Shown: one piece after another, positions 25,195 to 34,460 of the stretch | Position numbering within the stretch: the stretch's first letter is position 1 | How the letters are laid out: the number at the start of each line of letters is the position of its first letter | Assembly (NCBI RefSeq): GCF_000178115.2 | Contig: NC_014828.1 | Span: 2,803,501 to 2,867,500 of the forward strand | DNA: 64,000 nt | From: Ethanoligenens harbinense YUAN-3 | GTDB taxonomy: Bacteria > Bacillota > Clostridia > Oscillospirales > Ethanoligenentaceae | Reading direction: 5' to 3' | Program-made: the position numbers and the translations under genes | The notes under the pieces: generated by a model | Databases searched by the model: none | What the model saw: only the letters and a program-made list of their open reading frames with translations | What the model was told of the DNA's origin: nothing

Positions 25195-25259
25195 TACCTG
25201 CCCCAAAAGGCCCGGGAATCCAGACGACATCTGGATTCCCGGGCCTTTTGGGGCAGGTA
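25195..25259. repeat. Perfect 30-bp inverted repeat (65-base hairpin)
   Basis: TACCTGCCCCAAAAGGCCCG... (25195-25224) pairs without mismatch with 25230-25259 across the loop CGACA. It lies between the convergent 50-residue gene and acpP. There is no T-run on either side, so it is not a standard intrinsic terminator even if it acts as one. Confidence 0.85.
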
Positions 25260-25365
25260 GTTGCCTACGGGCAAGAAAAAAAGGAGCGCGCCTTCCTCGG
25301 CACAACTCCTCCCGGTGCGGCCAGCCTGCGCTGAGAGCAGGACGGCTTTGCATACGAAAACGGAT

Positions 25366-25596
25366 TTATTTCGTCTTCTCTTCCACATAGTGGACAATAT
25401 CGCCCACTGTTTTCATGTGCTCGACATCTTCATCCGGAATTTCGATCTCAAATTCTTCTTCGAGCGACATAATCAGATCGACGACATCCAGAGAATCTGC
25501 TCCGAGGTCCTCGATGATAGAAGCCTCCAATGTAACTTTATCTTCTTCCACATCCAGTTGCTCACAAAGCGTCTCTTTCACCTTTTCAAATACCAT
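25366..25596 (-). CDS. acpP: Acyl carrier protein
   Basis: 76 residues, very acidic, with the phosphopantetheine serine S35 in [13 protein letters not shown]. Carries acyl intermediates of fatty-acid synthesis. Start 25596 ([10 protein letters not shown]) follows GGAGGGA; an upstream in-frame extension contains that RBS. Downstream of accA on the same strand but with its own promoter and a ~165-base leader. Confidence 0.97.
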   Translation of the reverse strand: MVFEKVKETLCEQLDVEEDKVTLEASIIEDLGADSLDVVDLIMSLEEEFEIEIPDEDVEHMKTVGDIVHYVEEKTK

Positions 25597-25760
25597 TCGT
25601 TGTCCCTCCTTCACGTTGTGATCAACGGCCTTTTGGGTAAGAACCGTCCACCGGCGATTTTTACAGCGGCCGCCGTGCAGGCGGCAGGCGGCAACGTCGG
25701 TCTATGCACGTGCCAGAACCATTATCGGACTTCCACCGTATCAAGTCCAATCGCTCTCTT

Positions 25761-25800
25761 ATTCTACATGCGCTTGCCCCGCTTGTCAAGCGGGCAAGCG
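25761..25800 (-). promoter_or_regulatory. acpP promoter with palindrome over the -35
   Basis: Minus strand: TTGACA (25789-25784), 17-base spacer, TAGAAT (25766-25761). The palindrome CGCTTGCCC (25771-25779) / GGGCAAGCG (25792-25800), with inner arms GCTTG/CAAGC, spans the -35 and part of the spacer and could be an operator. It matches neither the FapR nor the FabT consensus. The rest of 25801-25909 carries only hairpins (25797-25811; 25845-25875) after accA. Confidence 0.6.
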
Positions 25801-25909
25801 CAGCCTGCGCTAAGGTTCAGGCAGGTTTTGCAGCGGGCATCATATACACACAGCCTGCACACCTGCATGTGTGTAGAAAAGGCATCGGGCACACCCGCGC
25901 TTTACAAAT

Positions 25910-26713
25910 TCATTCGGCAAACAAACCCACCTGACGGAATTTTTGATACCGCCGCTCCAGCATCGTTTCCTCCGGAAGACCCGCGATGCGCTCAACCGCC
26001 TGCCGGAGATACTCGTCCAGCGCCGCAGCCATCGCCTGTGGATCGGCCTGTGCGCCGCCTTCCGGCTCAGGGATGATGGTATCGGCCACGCCGAAGCGCA
26101 CCAGGTCGGGCGCCGTCATTTTGAGCAGCTCGGCGGCCTCCTGCTCGCGCGTGGCATCTTTCCAGAGGATGCTGGCGAACCCGCGCGGCGAAATGACCGA
26201 ATATACCGCATTTTCCAGCATAGCCAGCTCATCGCAGACGCCGAGCGCCAGCGCGCCGCCGCTGCCGCCCTCACCCATGATGACACTGACGATCGGCGTG
26301 CGGATGCGGAAGAGCTCCATGATGTTGCGGGCGATGGCCTCGCCCTGGCCGCGCTCCTCTGCGCCTACGCTGGGGTTGGCACCCTGGGTATCCACCAGGC
26401 AGATGACCGGCCGGTGGAACTTTTCCGCCTGCCGGATGAGGCGCAGCGCCTTGCGGTAGCCCTCCGGGCTGGGCATGGCGAAATTGGCGCGCCGGTTCTC
26501 TTCAAACGTGTGCCCTTTCACCATGCCGACCACCGTCACCGGCCGGTCGTGAAACAAGGCGACCCCGCCAAGAATAGCACCGTCGTCCCCGAAGCAGCGG
26601 TCGCCGTGCAGCTCGAAGAAATCGTCGAACAGCTGCGGGATATAGTCGTGAATAGTCGGCCGGCCTTTGCCGTGCACGATCTGGATGCGTTCCCACGCAC
26701 TGCGCTCAGCCAT
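25910..26713 (-). CDS. accA: Acetyl-CoA carboxylase carboxyltransferase subunit alpha
   Basis: 267 residues. ClpP/crotonase fold with the family segments [33 protein letters not shown] and [16 protein letters not shown]. With AccD it transfers carboxyl from carboxybiotin to acetyl-CoA. ATG 26713 has AAAGGCGG eight bases upstream, so it is preferred over GTG 26722; it overlaps accD by 8 bases. It is shorter than the E. coli subunit at the N-terminus, as usual in Clostridia. Last gene of the fab-acc operon. Confidence 0.96.
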   Translation of the reverse strand: MAERSAWERIQIVHGKGRPTIHDYIPQLFDDFFELHGDRCFGDDGAILGGVALFHDRPVTVVGMVKGHTFEENRRANFAMPSPEGYRKALRLIRQAEKFHRPVICLVDTQGANPSVGAEERGQGEAIARNIMELFRIRTPIVSVIMGEGGSGGALALGVCDELAMLENAVYSVISPRGFASILWKDATREQEAAELLKMTAPDLVRFGVADTIIPEPEGGAQADPQAMAAALDEYLRQAVERIAGLPEETMLERRYQKFRQVGLFAE

Positions 26714-27581
26714 GCCGCGCACCGCCTTTCGTATGCATTCGGAGAAGCCGCGCCAGTGTGGACTTCATGTCCGCACGCGTGACAATCGCGTCCGCGAAGC
26801 CGTGCTCCAACTGGAATTCGGCGGACTGGAACGCATCCGGCAGGTGCTGGTGGATGGTCCCCTCGATCACACGGCGCCCCGCAAAACCCACCAGCGCTTT
26901 CGGCTCGACGAGGATGATGTCCCCCAGCGAGGCAAAACTCGCGGTCACGCCGCCGGTGGTGGGGTCGGTCATCACCGTGATGTAGAGCAGGCCGGCGTCG
27001 CCGTGGCGTGCCACCGCCGCCGAGGTCTTGGCCATCTGCATGAGGGAAACGATGCCCTCCTGCATGCGCGCGCCGCCGGATGCCGTGAACAGCACCACCG
27101 GCAGCCTTTCCCGGGTGGCATATTCAAATGCACGGGTGATCTTTTCACCCACCACCGAGCCCATCGACGCCATCATGAACCGGCTGTCCATCACGCCGAC
27201 GACAGCCTGTTCGCCATCGATGCGGCCCTGCCCGGTCACCACCGCGTCGCGCAGGCCCGTTTTCTGGGAGAGAGTCTCCACTTTCTTCTCATAATCCGGG
27301 AAATCGATCGGGTTGAGAGAATGCATCGACGTATCGAACGCGGAAAAACTGTCTTCATCCACGGTGAGCGCCAGCCGATCGGCGGCGGAAATACGCGCGT
27401 GATACCCACATTTGGGGCAGACCTGCAGGTTTCGCGCGAATTCTTCTTCCAATGTGGCCGCCCGGCAGCGCGGGCACTGGAACCACAGGTCTTCCGGGAT
27501 GTTGACGCCGCTGCCCGCGGCATGCGGCAGTGTTACATCCGCCATGCGGCTCTTGACGTTTTTAAACAGGTCTTCGAGCAA
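26706..27581 (-). CDS. accD: Acetyl-CoA carboxylase carboxyltransferase subunit beta
   Basis: 291 residues. The N-terminal zinc ribbon (CPRC ... CPKC, about residues 36-58) is followed by the crotonase-fold body with [21 protein letters not shown]. The start is TTG 27581 with GAGGTG seven bases upstream. Ends inside the start of accA. Confidence 0.96.
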   Translation of the reverse strand: MLEDLFKNVKSRMADVTLPHAAGSGVNIPEDLWFQCPRCRAATLEEEFARNLQVCPKCGYHARISAADRLALTVDEDSFSAFDTSMHSLNPIDFPDYEKKVETLSQKTGLRDAVVTGQGRIDGEQAVVGVMDSRFMMASMGSVVGEKITRAFEYATRERLPVVLFTASGGARMQEGIVSLMQMAKTSAAVARHGDAGLLYITVMTDPTTGGVTASFASLGDIILVEPKALVGFAGRRVIEGTIHQHLPDAFQSAEFQLEHGFADAIVTRADMKSTLARLLRMHTKGGARHG

Positions 27582-27640
27582 TTGGATTCACCTCTCGTCG
27601 GGCACACGGCCCACAATGACAGCCGGCAGACCATCGTGCG

Positions 27641-29017
27641 TCAGCGCGATGCGGCGGACTCTGCCTTTTTCTGTGTCTGCAACTGCTTGCGGTCCAGAAA
27701 GCCCACGTCCACGTTTCCGGCCAGAAAATCGGGGTCTTTCAAGATGGCAAGCTGGTAATCAATGTTCGTATCCACGCCTTCGATGAGAAATTCCGCGAGT
27801 GCCCAGCGCATTTTCCGGATGGCTTCGTCGCGCGTGGGCGCATAGGCGATCAGCTTGGCGATCATGGAATCGTAATACGGCGGGATGGCGTAGCCCTGAT
27901 ACACCGCGCTGTCGATGCGGATGCCTGGGCCGCCGGGCACATGCAGCGAAGCAATCCGCCCCGGAGACGGGCGGAAATTCTCAGCGGGGTTTTCCGCATT
28001 GATGCGGCACTCGATGGCATGCCCTTGGGGATGGATGTCTTTTTGCCTGAAAGGCAGCGGTTCGCCGCTTGCGATGAGGATCTGTTGCTTGATGAGGTCG
28101 ATGCCGGTCACCAGTTCGGTGATGGGATGCTCCACCTGAATGCGGGTGTTCATCTCCATGAAATAGAAGTTATGGTTTTTGTCTACCAAGAATTCGATGG
28201 TACCCGCGTTTTGGTAGCGGCAGGCCTTGGCGGCGCGCACGGCGGTCTCGCCCATCACGCGGCGCATTTTGTCGTCCAGAATGATGGCCGGGCTCTCCTC
28301 CAGCACTTTCTGGTGACGGCGCTGAAGCGAGCAGTCGCGCTCGCCTAGGTAGACCGTATTGCCCGCCTGGTCGGCCAGGATCTGGATCTCCACATGATGC
28401 GGGTCGATGATGTATTTTTCTAAGTAAACGCCCTCATTGCCGAACGACGCGCCGGCCTCGCCGCGGGCGGCGGCGATGGCGTCTTCCATTTCGTCGGGCG
28501 TATGCACTTCGCGGATACCGCGCCCGCCGCCGCCCGCCGTAGCTTTCACCATAACGGGGTAGCCGATCGCGTCGGCGACTTTCCGCGCGTCCTCCAGCGA
28601 CTCGATCAGCCCGTCGGAACCCGGCACCACCGGCACGCCCGCCTTCTGCATCGTTTCGCGCGCGCGAGCCTTGTCGCCCATCAGCTCGATGGAGGAGGCA
28701 TCCGGCCCGATGAAGATGACGTTGCAGCGCTTGCAGAGATAGGCAAAGCGCGCGTTTTCCGAGAGAAACCCGAAGCCCGGATGGATGGCTTGCGCGCCGG
28801 TAAGCTCGCATGCGGCGAGGATGGCACCCATGTTCAGATAACTGTCGCGGCTGGGGGCAGGCCCGATACAGACCGCCTCGTCGGCGATCTCTGCGTGCAA
28901 GGCGTTTTTGTCCGCCTGTGAATACACCGCCACCGTGCGAATGCCCAGTTCCCTGCACGCACGAATGATGCGCACGGCGATTTCGCCGCGGTTGGCAATG
29001 AGGATCTTGTTGACCAT
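27641..29017 (-). CDS. accC: Acetyl-CoA carboxylase biotin carboxylase subunit
   Basis: 458 residues: N-terminal Rossmann (KILIANRGEIAVRIIRACRELG), ATP-grasp core with glycine-rich KATAGGGGRGI, HHVEIQI and NTRIQVEHP (catalytic Glu/Arg). Carboxylates the biotin of AccB with ATP and bicarbonate. Start 29017 (MVNKIL); upstream in-frame residues are not family-like. Confidence 0.97.
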   Translation of the reverse strand: MVNKILIANRGEIAVRIIRACRELGIRTVAVYSQADKNALHAEIADEAVCIGPAPSRDSYLNMGAILAACELTGAQAIHPGFGFLSENARFAYLCKRCNVIFIGPDASSIELMGDKARARETMQKAGVPVVPGSDGLIESLEDARKVADAIGYPVMVKATAGGGGRGIREVHTPDEMEDAIAAARGEAGASFGNEGVYLEKYIIDPHHVEIQILADQAGNTVYLGERDCSLQRRHQKVLEESPAIILDDKMRRVMGETAVRAAKACRYQNAGTIEFLVDKNHNFYFMEMNTRIQVEHPITELVTGIDLIKQQILIASGEPLPFRQKDIHPQGHAIECRINAENPAENFRPSPGRIASLHVPGGPGIRIDSAVYQGYAIPPYYDSMIAKLIAYAPTRDEAIRKMRWALAEFLIEGVDTNIDYQLAILKDPDFLAGNVDVGFLDRKQLQTQKKAESAASR

Positions 29018-29067
29018 GTATCTACTGCTCCCTGTCTGTCCGGATGCGGTCACGCCCTGCAAACGGC

Positions 29068-29514
29068 TCATTTACCGGCAGGTTCGCTGACGGCGAACGA
29101 GATCTCGGCCGTTACGGCTTTTTTGCCGTCCACGCTGGCTACGGCAGTGCCAAAGCCGACCGGTCCCCGGAATTTATTGACGGTCACTTCAAGGGTAAGC
29201 GTTTCGCCGGGCAGGACGGGACGGCGCCAGCGCACCTTGTCCGCACCTGCGAACATAGCAACTTTGCCCTGGTTTTCCGGCATGGAAAGCACACACACCG
29301 CGCCCGCCTGTGCGAGCATCTCCAGTGTGAGCACGCCCGGCTGCACCGGCATGCCCGGAAAATGCCCTTTAAACCAGTATTCGTCTTCTTTGAGGTGCTT
29401 TTGGGCGACCACATGATGCCCCGGCTCCAGTTCCACGATCTCATCAATGAGCAAGAACGGGTCACGGTGCGGGATCACCGCTTTGATCGCTTCTTTATCC
29501 ATCACAACCGCCAT
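29068..29514 (-). CDS. fabZ: 3-hydroxyacyl-ACP dehydratase FabZ
   Basis: 148-residue hot-dog-fold dehydratase. Catalytic H51 in HFPGMPVQPGV and E65 in LEMLAQAGA are present. GAGG precedes ATG 29514. Sits between accB and accC, an order frequent in clostridial fab clusters. Confidence 0.96.
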   Translation of the reverse strand: MAVVMDKEAIKAVIPHRDPFLLIDEIVELEPGHHVVAQKHLKEDEYWFKGHFPGMPVQPGVLTLEMLAQAGAVCVLSMPENQGKVAMFAGADKVRWRRPVLPGETLTLEVTVNKFRGPVGFGTAVASVDGKKAVTAEISFAVSEPAGK

Positions 29515-29553
29515 GCGCCTGTTCCTCTTTTCCTGTTTGGTGCGGCCGCGGCA

Positions 29554-29997
29554 TCACACGATGCGCAGCACCGGCTGGCCGTATTCCAGGCTTTGGCCGT
29601 CGCGCACGTAGATTTCCTCCACCGTGCCATCGTATTCGCTGGTGATCTCGTTCATCAGCTTCATGGATTCCACGATGAACAGCACATCGCCTTTCTGCAC
29701 CCGCTGCCCCACTTTGACGTACGCCGGTTTTTCCGGCGACGCCGACGCGTAGAACGTGCCCACGATGGGGGACGTGACCACATTGCCGCACACATCCGCC
29801 TGCGCCGGCTGCACGTCCGCCGCCGGCTCCGCGGCCGCGGGCGCAGCCGGCACGGCCACCGGCGTCGAAACGACCTGCATCGGCTGTGCCTTTTCCACGC
29901 TGAGCTTAAAGCCTTCTGTTTCCAGCTTGAGGGTGGAAAGTCCCGATCGGTCCACCTCGTCGATGATTGCCTTGATAAAGTCGATATTCAGTTCCAT
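29554..29997 (-). CDS. accB: Biotin carboxyl carrier protein of acetyl-CoA carboxylase
   Basis: 147 residues. N-terminal region, Ala/Pro-rich linker (about 45-68), and C-terminal biotinyl domain with the biotinylated lysine K113 in ESMKLMNEI and the protruding-thumb-type SPIVGTFY. Accepts CO2 from AccC and passes it to AccAD. Confidence 0.97.
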   Translation of the reverse strand: MELNIDFIKAIIDEVDRSGLSTLKLETEGFKLSVEKAQPMQVVSTPVAVPAAPAAAEPAADVQPAQADVCGNVVTSPIVGTFYASASPEKPAYVKVGQRVQKGDVLFIVESMKLMNEITSEYDGTVEEIYVRDGQSLEYGQPVLRIV

Positions 29998-30078
29998 GAT
30001 GCTTTTTCCCTCTTTCGCCCGCGTCCGAACGCATGCCCGGCACGTTCTGCTTTTTCTTTGAACCGAACAGCCGACGGA

Positions 30079-31314
30079 TCAGCCGCGGAATTTCTTCAGG
30101 CAGACCGTTGCATTGTGCCCTCCAAAACCCATGGTGTTGGACAGGGCATAGTCGTAATCCAGCTCGCGCGCGCCTTCGGTGACATAATCGAGGTCGCAGA
30201 CCGGATCTTTCACCTTGTAGCCTACGGTGGGGGGCACCACGCCGTCCCGCAGCGAGAGTGCGGCAACGATGGCTTCCACCGCACCCGTAGCGCCGAGCAT
30301 ATGCCCGGTCATCGACTTGGTGGAGCTGACGCAGAGCTTGTCGGCATGCGCGCCGAACAGCGTGTGGATGGCTTTGGTCTCGGTGCTGTCGTTGGGCGGA
30401 GTGGAGGTGCCGTGCGCGTTGATGTAGCCGATATCGTCCGGCTGCAGGCCCGCGTCTTTCAGGGCAAACTCCATGGATTTGGCCAGCCCAAGGCCCTCCG
30501 GGTCGGGGCTGGTGATGTGGTAGGCATCATTGGTGGTGGCATAACCGACCATCTCGGCGTAGATCTTCGCGCCGCGCGCTTTGGCATGCTCCCATTCCTC
30601 CAGGATGAGCACGCCGCCGCCTTCACCCATGACGAAACCGCTGCGCTCCGCATCGAACGGGATGGAGGCGCGGTCGGGATCGGTGCTGGTGCAGAGAGCC
30701 GTCATGTTGGCAAAACCGCCCAGCGCAAACGGCGTGATGGTCGCCTCCGCACCACCGGCAACGGCCGCATCGGCATAACCGTCCCGAATCGCGTGGAACG
30801 CTTCGCCCACCGCATGGGTGCTGGAGGAACAGGCCGTCACCGTCGCGTAGTTCACGCCTTTGAACCCGGTGCGCATGGCGACATGCCCGGACGCCGCGTT
30901 GGCGATCATCATCGGGATCATCAGCGCGGAAACACGGCCCGGCCCTTTCTCCACGAATTTGGAGTGGTTGGACTCCAGCGTCTGCAGTCCGCCCACACCG
31001 CTGCCGATCATAACGCCCACGCGGAAGGGGTCGAGGTCGGCGAAATCGGTGCCGCAGTCGGCCAGCGCGATCACCGCGGCAGCCGTGGCGAAACGCGCAT
31101 AGGGGTCGAGGCGCCTTGCCTCATGTTTATCCATATAGGCTTCCGGGTCAAAATCCTTCACCTGCGCCGCAAGCGAGATTTTCTGGCCCGTCATATCCAC
31201 ATTTTCCACTTTGGCGATGCCGTGGCGCCCGGCCCTGATGTTTTCCCAAAACGTATCCACCGTGCAGCCTACGGGAGTGATGACGCCCACACCGGTGATT
31301 GCTACTCTACGCAT
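30079..31314 (-). CDS. fabF: Beta-ketoacyl-ACP synthase II
   Basis: 411 residues, thiolase fold. Catalytic triad C162 (TACSSSTHA), His of INAHGTSTPPND and His of KSMTGHMLGATG. Elongates acyl-ACP by decarboxylative condensation with malonyl-ACP. GGAGG lies before ATG 31314; upstream in-frame residues lie in the intergenic gap. Confidence 0.97.
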   Translation of the reverse strand: MRRVAITGVGVITPVGCTVDTFWENIRAGRHGIAKVENVDMTGQKISLAAQVKDFDPEAYMDKHEARRLDPYARFATAAAVIALADCGTDFADLDPFRVGVMIGSGVGGLQTLESNHSKFVEKGPGRVSALMIPMMIANAASGHVAMRTGFKGVNYATVTACSSSTHAVGEAFHAIRDGYADAAVAGGAEATITPFALGGFANMTALCTSTDPDRASIPFDAERSGFVMGEGGGVLILEEWEHAKARGAKIYAEMVGYATTNDAYHITSPDPEGLGLAKSMEFALKDAGLQPDDIGYINAHGTSTPPNDSTETKAIHTLFGAHADKLCVSSTKSMTGHMLGATGAVEAIVAALSLRDGVVPPTVGYKVKDPVCDLDYVTEGARELDYDYALSNTMGFGGHNATVCLKKFRG

Positions 31315-31404
31315 ATTCAACCTCCGCAAGTTCATTGTCCTGCCGCGCCGGGCGGCGCGGGCACAGACACTTCTATCCAAAGACCCAACAAAGGTTCCGT
31401 ATTT

Positions 31405-32148
31405 TTACATAATCATGCCGCCGTCCACCACCAGCACCTGCCCGGTGATATAGGCGGCTTCTTCAGAAACAAGAAACGCCACCGCGTTTGCCACATCCTC
31501 GCAGGTGCCGGCTCGTTTCAGCGCGATGGAAGCAAGCGCCGCTTCCCGCACCTTTTCCGGCATGGCCTCTGTCATGGGTGTGTCGATGAAGCCGGGCGCG
31601 ACGGCGTTCACGGTGATACCGCGCGCCCCCAGTTCCTTGGCGGCGGTCATGGTCATGCCCACGATACCGGCCTTGGCTGCGGAATAATTCGCCTGGCCCC
31701 GGTTGCCGTAAAGCCCCGCCACCGACGTGATGTTCACGATCGCGCCGTGCTTCGCTTTTATCATCCGCTTGCCCGCATGCCGCATCATATTGAACACGCT
31801 CTTGAGGTCGGCGGCGAGCACGGTGTCATACTGCTCCTCGCTCATCTGCACCAGCAGCGCGTCTTTGGTGATGCCGGCGTTGTTCACCAGCGCGTCGATG
31901 CCGCCGAACCGGCCGACGACCTCTCCAACCATCCGCTCGCACTGGGAAAAATCGGCCACATCGGCCACAAAGCACGCGGCTTCCACGCCGAATTCCCTGC
32001 ACTGTGCCGCGACGGCTTCTCCGCCTTTTTCCACCGAAGACTGCGCGTGACAGCCCACCGCGATGTCATAACCCTTCCGGGCCAGTTTGATGGCGATGGC
32101 CGCGCCGATCGAACGCGACGCGCCGGTCACCAGGGCGCATTTGCCCAT
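31405..32148 (-). CDS. fabG: 3-oxoacyl-ACP reductase FabG (variant glycine motif)
   Basis: 247-residue short-chain dehydrogenase: catalytic Ser (NITSVAG), YSAAK and the NNAG motif are present, and the cofactor motif reads TGASRSIG, i.e. Ser in place of the middle Gly of TGxxxGxG. The C-terminal end VLVVDGGMIM is typical of FabG. AAGGAGG precedes ATG 32148. NADPH reduction of beta-ketoacyl-ACP is expected from the operon position; the Ser variant could alter cofactor fit. Confidence 0.93.
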   Translation of the reverse strand: MGKCALVTGASRSIGAAIAIKLARKGYDIAVGCHAQSSVEKGGEAVAAQCREFGVEAACFVADVADFSQCERMVGEVVGRFGGIDALVNNAGITKDALLVQMSEEQYDTVLAADLKSVFNMMRHAGKRMIKAKHGAIVNITSVAGLYGNRGQANYSAAKAGIVGMTMTAAKELGARGITVNAVAPGFIDTPMTEAMPEKVREAALASIALKRAGTCEDVANAVAFLVSEEAAYITGQVLVVDGGMIM

Positions 32149-32220
32149 GCCGTTTCCTCCTTCTGCATCGCCGGAACGCCGGCGCTCCACGAACATCCTG
32201 TTTTCACATAAAAAGAGGGC

Positions 32221-33213
32221 CTACCATTCAAAAACGACCGCACCGCAGGTCAATCCGCCGCCAAAGCCGGCCAGCGCCACCTTGTCGCCGCGTTTAAGCC
32301 GCCCGGCCGTTTCCAGTTCCGCCAGGCAAATGGGCACCGACGCGCAGGACGTGTTGGCGTAACGGTCGATGTTCACATACATTTTTTCCATCGGCACATG
32401 CAGGCGGTCGGCCGCTGTTTCAATGATGCGCAGGTTGGCCTGATGCGGCACGATGAGGTCGAGGTCCTGCACGTCGATGCCCGCACGCGCACACGCACCG
32501 GTCACCATGTTGGGGATGGCGTGCGCCGTGAACCGGTAGACCGCCCGGCCGTCCATCTTCATGCAGTTCCCTTTGGTTTCCATATATTTCGCGTATTTGG
32601 GGTCGTCTTTCTCTGTGGAAAACGGGGTGTCCAGCGGGAGGGCGCGCGCCAGCAGCGCAGCGCCGGTCCGCCCGTCGCTGGCCATGCAGGATGCATACAG
32701 TCCCTCGCTTCTCTGCACCACGGCCGCGCCCGCGCCGTCTCCGAACAGCACGCAGGTTGAGCGGTCGGTGAAGTCCAGCGATTTGGACATATTTTCGCTG
32801 CACACGATCAGGACGTTTTTGGCCGAGCCGGTGGACAGGTAGCCCCGCGCCACGTCCAGCGAGTACACAAACCCGCTGCATGCGGCTTCCATATTCCAGC
32901 AAAACGCATTGTCCGCGCCCAGCTCATCCTGCACCGTGCAGGCGATAGTGGGGTAAAAGTAATCCGGCGTGATGGAACAACTGATGATGACGTCGATCTC
33001 TTTCGGGTCGATGCCCGCGCGCTTGACCGCCTGTTTGGCCGCCTGCACGCCCATATACCAGTTTGGCTCGCCTGTGGAGAAATGGCGCTCCCGAATGCCC
33101 GTGCGCTGCACGATCCATTCATCCGATGTATCGACGAATTGGGTCATTTCATCGTTGGTGACCACCCGCGACGGCACATACATTCCGGTTCCGGCAATAA
33201 ATACGCCCGACAT
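32221..33213 (-). CDS. fabH: Beta-ketoacyl-ACP synthase III
   Basis: 330 residues. Catalytic C112 (EAACSGFVYS), His of VPHQANLRI and Asn of YANTSCAS. It starts fatty-acid synthesis from acyl-CoA and malonyl-ACP. First gene of fabH-fabG-fabF-accB-fabZ-accC-accD-accA; AAGGGGG precedes ATG 33213. No fabK/fabI/fabL gene is present in the set. Confidence 0.97.
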   Translation of the reverse strand: MSGVFIAGTGMYVPSRVVTNDEMTQFVDTSDEWIVQRTGIRERHFSTGEPNWYMGVQAAKQAVKRAGIDPKEIDVIISCSITPDYFYPTIACTVQDELGADNAFCWNMEAACSGFVYSLDVARGYLSTGSAKNVLIVCSENMSKSLDFTDRSTCVLFGDGAGAAVVQRSEGLYASCMASDGRTGAALLARALPLDTPFSTEKDDPKYAKYMETKGNCMKMDGRAVYRFTAHAIPNMVTGACARAGIDVQDLDLIVPHQANLRIIETAADRLHVPMEKMYVNIDRYANTSCASVPICLAELETAGRLKRGDKVALAGFGGGLTCGAVVFEW

Positions 33214-33358
33214 GGCCGCACCCCCTTGCGTACTGTAGTATGTTATGTTATATTGAGTATTGATAGCTCACCCGGAAATGAATTTTTTTTAAATGCGGCA
33301 TGCATTATCTGTGATGAAGCGCCCGCCACCTGTCGGTGGGGCAATGCTCATCATTCCA

Positions 33359-33387
33359 ATATTATATGGGTTTGGCCGATTTGTCAA
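33359..33387 (-). promoter_or_regulatory. Promoter of the fabH-accA operon
   Basis: Minus strand: TTGACA (33387-33382), 17-base spacer, TAATAT (33364-33359); TATAAT also reads one frame earlier at a 15-base spacing. The leader before fabH is about 140 bases and AT-rich near 33230-33290, with TCAATA direct repeats. The -35 abuts the palindrome CAAGGCG-CAC-CGCCTTG (33385-33401). Confidence 0.65.
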
Positions 33388-33437
33388 GGCGCACCGCCTT
33401 GTCGATAGCCGCAGCCCGTTTATGGGAGCGATGCAAT

Positions 33438-34361
33438 TTGGGTAAAACAGCCTTTTTATTCTCCGGACAGGGCGCACAGTATCCCGGCATGGGCGTGGAC
33501 CTGTGCGCAAATCATCCGGTCGCCGCGCGTGTATATGAGGAAGCCTCCGAGGCGCTGGGCTTCGATGTACTGGCACTTTCGCGGGACGGCGATGGGGAAA
33601 CGCTTGCGAAGACCGCCGTTTCCCAGCCGCTCATCTTCACGCTTTCGCTCGCCGTTTTTGCGGTTTTGAAAGAAAACGGCGTAATGCCGGACGCGGGCGC
33701 CGGCTTTTCGCTGGGTGAAGTATCGGCTCTGGCCGCCTCAGGTGCGCTGGACGCGGCCACCGGGTTCGCGGTGATCGACGCGCGTGCGAAAGCCATGCAA
33801 AAAGCCGCCGAGGAGACCGGCGGAACGATGTTCGCCATTCTGGGCGCGGAAGAAAGCGCGGTGGAAAAAGCCTGCGCCGACGCACCGGGATATGTCGCCC
33901 CGGTGAACTACAACTGCCCGGGCCAGATCGTCATCGCGGGTGAAGAAGCCGGCGCCGTGGCGGCCGCGGAAACCCTGCAGGCCGCCGGTGTCAAGACCGT
34001 GCGGCTGGCGGTGAACGCGGCGTTCCATTCCCGGCTGATGGCATCCGCTTCGGAGTCCTTTTATGAAGCCATCCGGGGCTTTTCCTTCACCGCGCCCACA
34101 TTCCCGCTCTTTTCCAACGTGACGGGCGGCACACTGGAAACAGACAGTATCCCGGACTATCTTAAACGGCAGATGGTCAGCCCCGTGCGGTTCTCGGATG
34201 AGATCGCCGCGCTGGAAGCGGCAGGGTTCGACACGTTCCTGGAACTCGGTCCGGGCAAGACGCTCTGCGGCTTCATCCGCAGGGGCATTAAGGGCGCACG
34301 CACCTTCCCGCTGGACGACAGTGCAAAAATTGAAAAATGTCTGCGCGCACTTGCGGGCTGA
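33438..34361 (+). CDS. fabD: Malonyl-CoA:ACP transacylase
   Basis: 307 residues beginning GKTAFLFSGQGAQYPGMG. Active-site GFSLGE (GxSxG) and the His of AFHSRLM are present. Start is TTG 33438 with GGGAG upstream; no suitably placed ATG exists in frame. It is transcribed away from the rest of the fab operon; both promoters must lie in the 224-base gap. Confidence 0.95.
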   Translation: MGKTAFLFSGQGAQYPGMGVDLCANHPVAARVYEEASEALGFDVLALSRDGDGETLAKTAVSQPLIFTLSLAVFAVLKENGVMPDAGAGFSLGEVSALAASGALDAATGFAVIDARAKAMQKAAEETGGTMFAILGAEESAVEKACADAPGYVAPVNYNCPGQIVIAGEEAGAVAAAETLQAAGVKTVRLAVNAAFHSRLMASASESFYEAIRGFSFTAPTFPLFSNVTGGTLETDSIPDYLKRQMVSPVRFSDEIAALEAAGFDTFLELGPGKTLCGFIRRGIKGARTFPLDDSAKIEKCLRALAG

Positions 34362-34428
34362 TCTGAAATCATGCAAAGCACAGCAACGGCGGCTGCGGTT
34401 GACCTCATATCTGTATACGACATATTTG

Positions 34429-34460
34429 AAACCGTCATGACGTAATGGCGGTTTTTCTTT
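34429..34460 (+). terminator. Intrinsic terminator of fabD
   Basis: AAACCGTCAT (34429-34438), loop GACGTA, ATGGCGGTTT (34445-34454; one G-U pair), then TTCTTT. The rest of 34461-34620 carries small palindromes (GGACC-TGTTC-GGTCC near 34489-34503) and no gene. Confidence 0.75.

Noticed and set aside
29044-32211. 1055-codon open frame on the plus strand
   Set aside because: It is antisense to fabZ, accB, fabF and fabG, a by-product of GC-rich codons; no RBS or recognisable domain.
34371-34445. A 24-codon ORF rich in Thr/Ala/Val after fabD that overlaps the fabD terminator, like an amino-acid leader peptide
   Set aside because: No Shine-Dalgarno sequence, it begins 10 bases after fabD, no alternative pairing segments are visible, and the next gene (aroE) has no link to Thr/Val/Ile.
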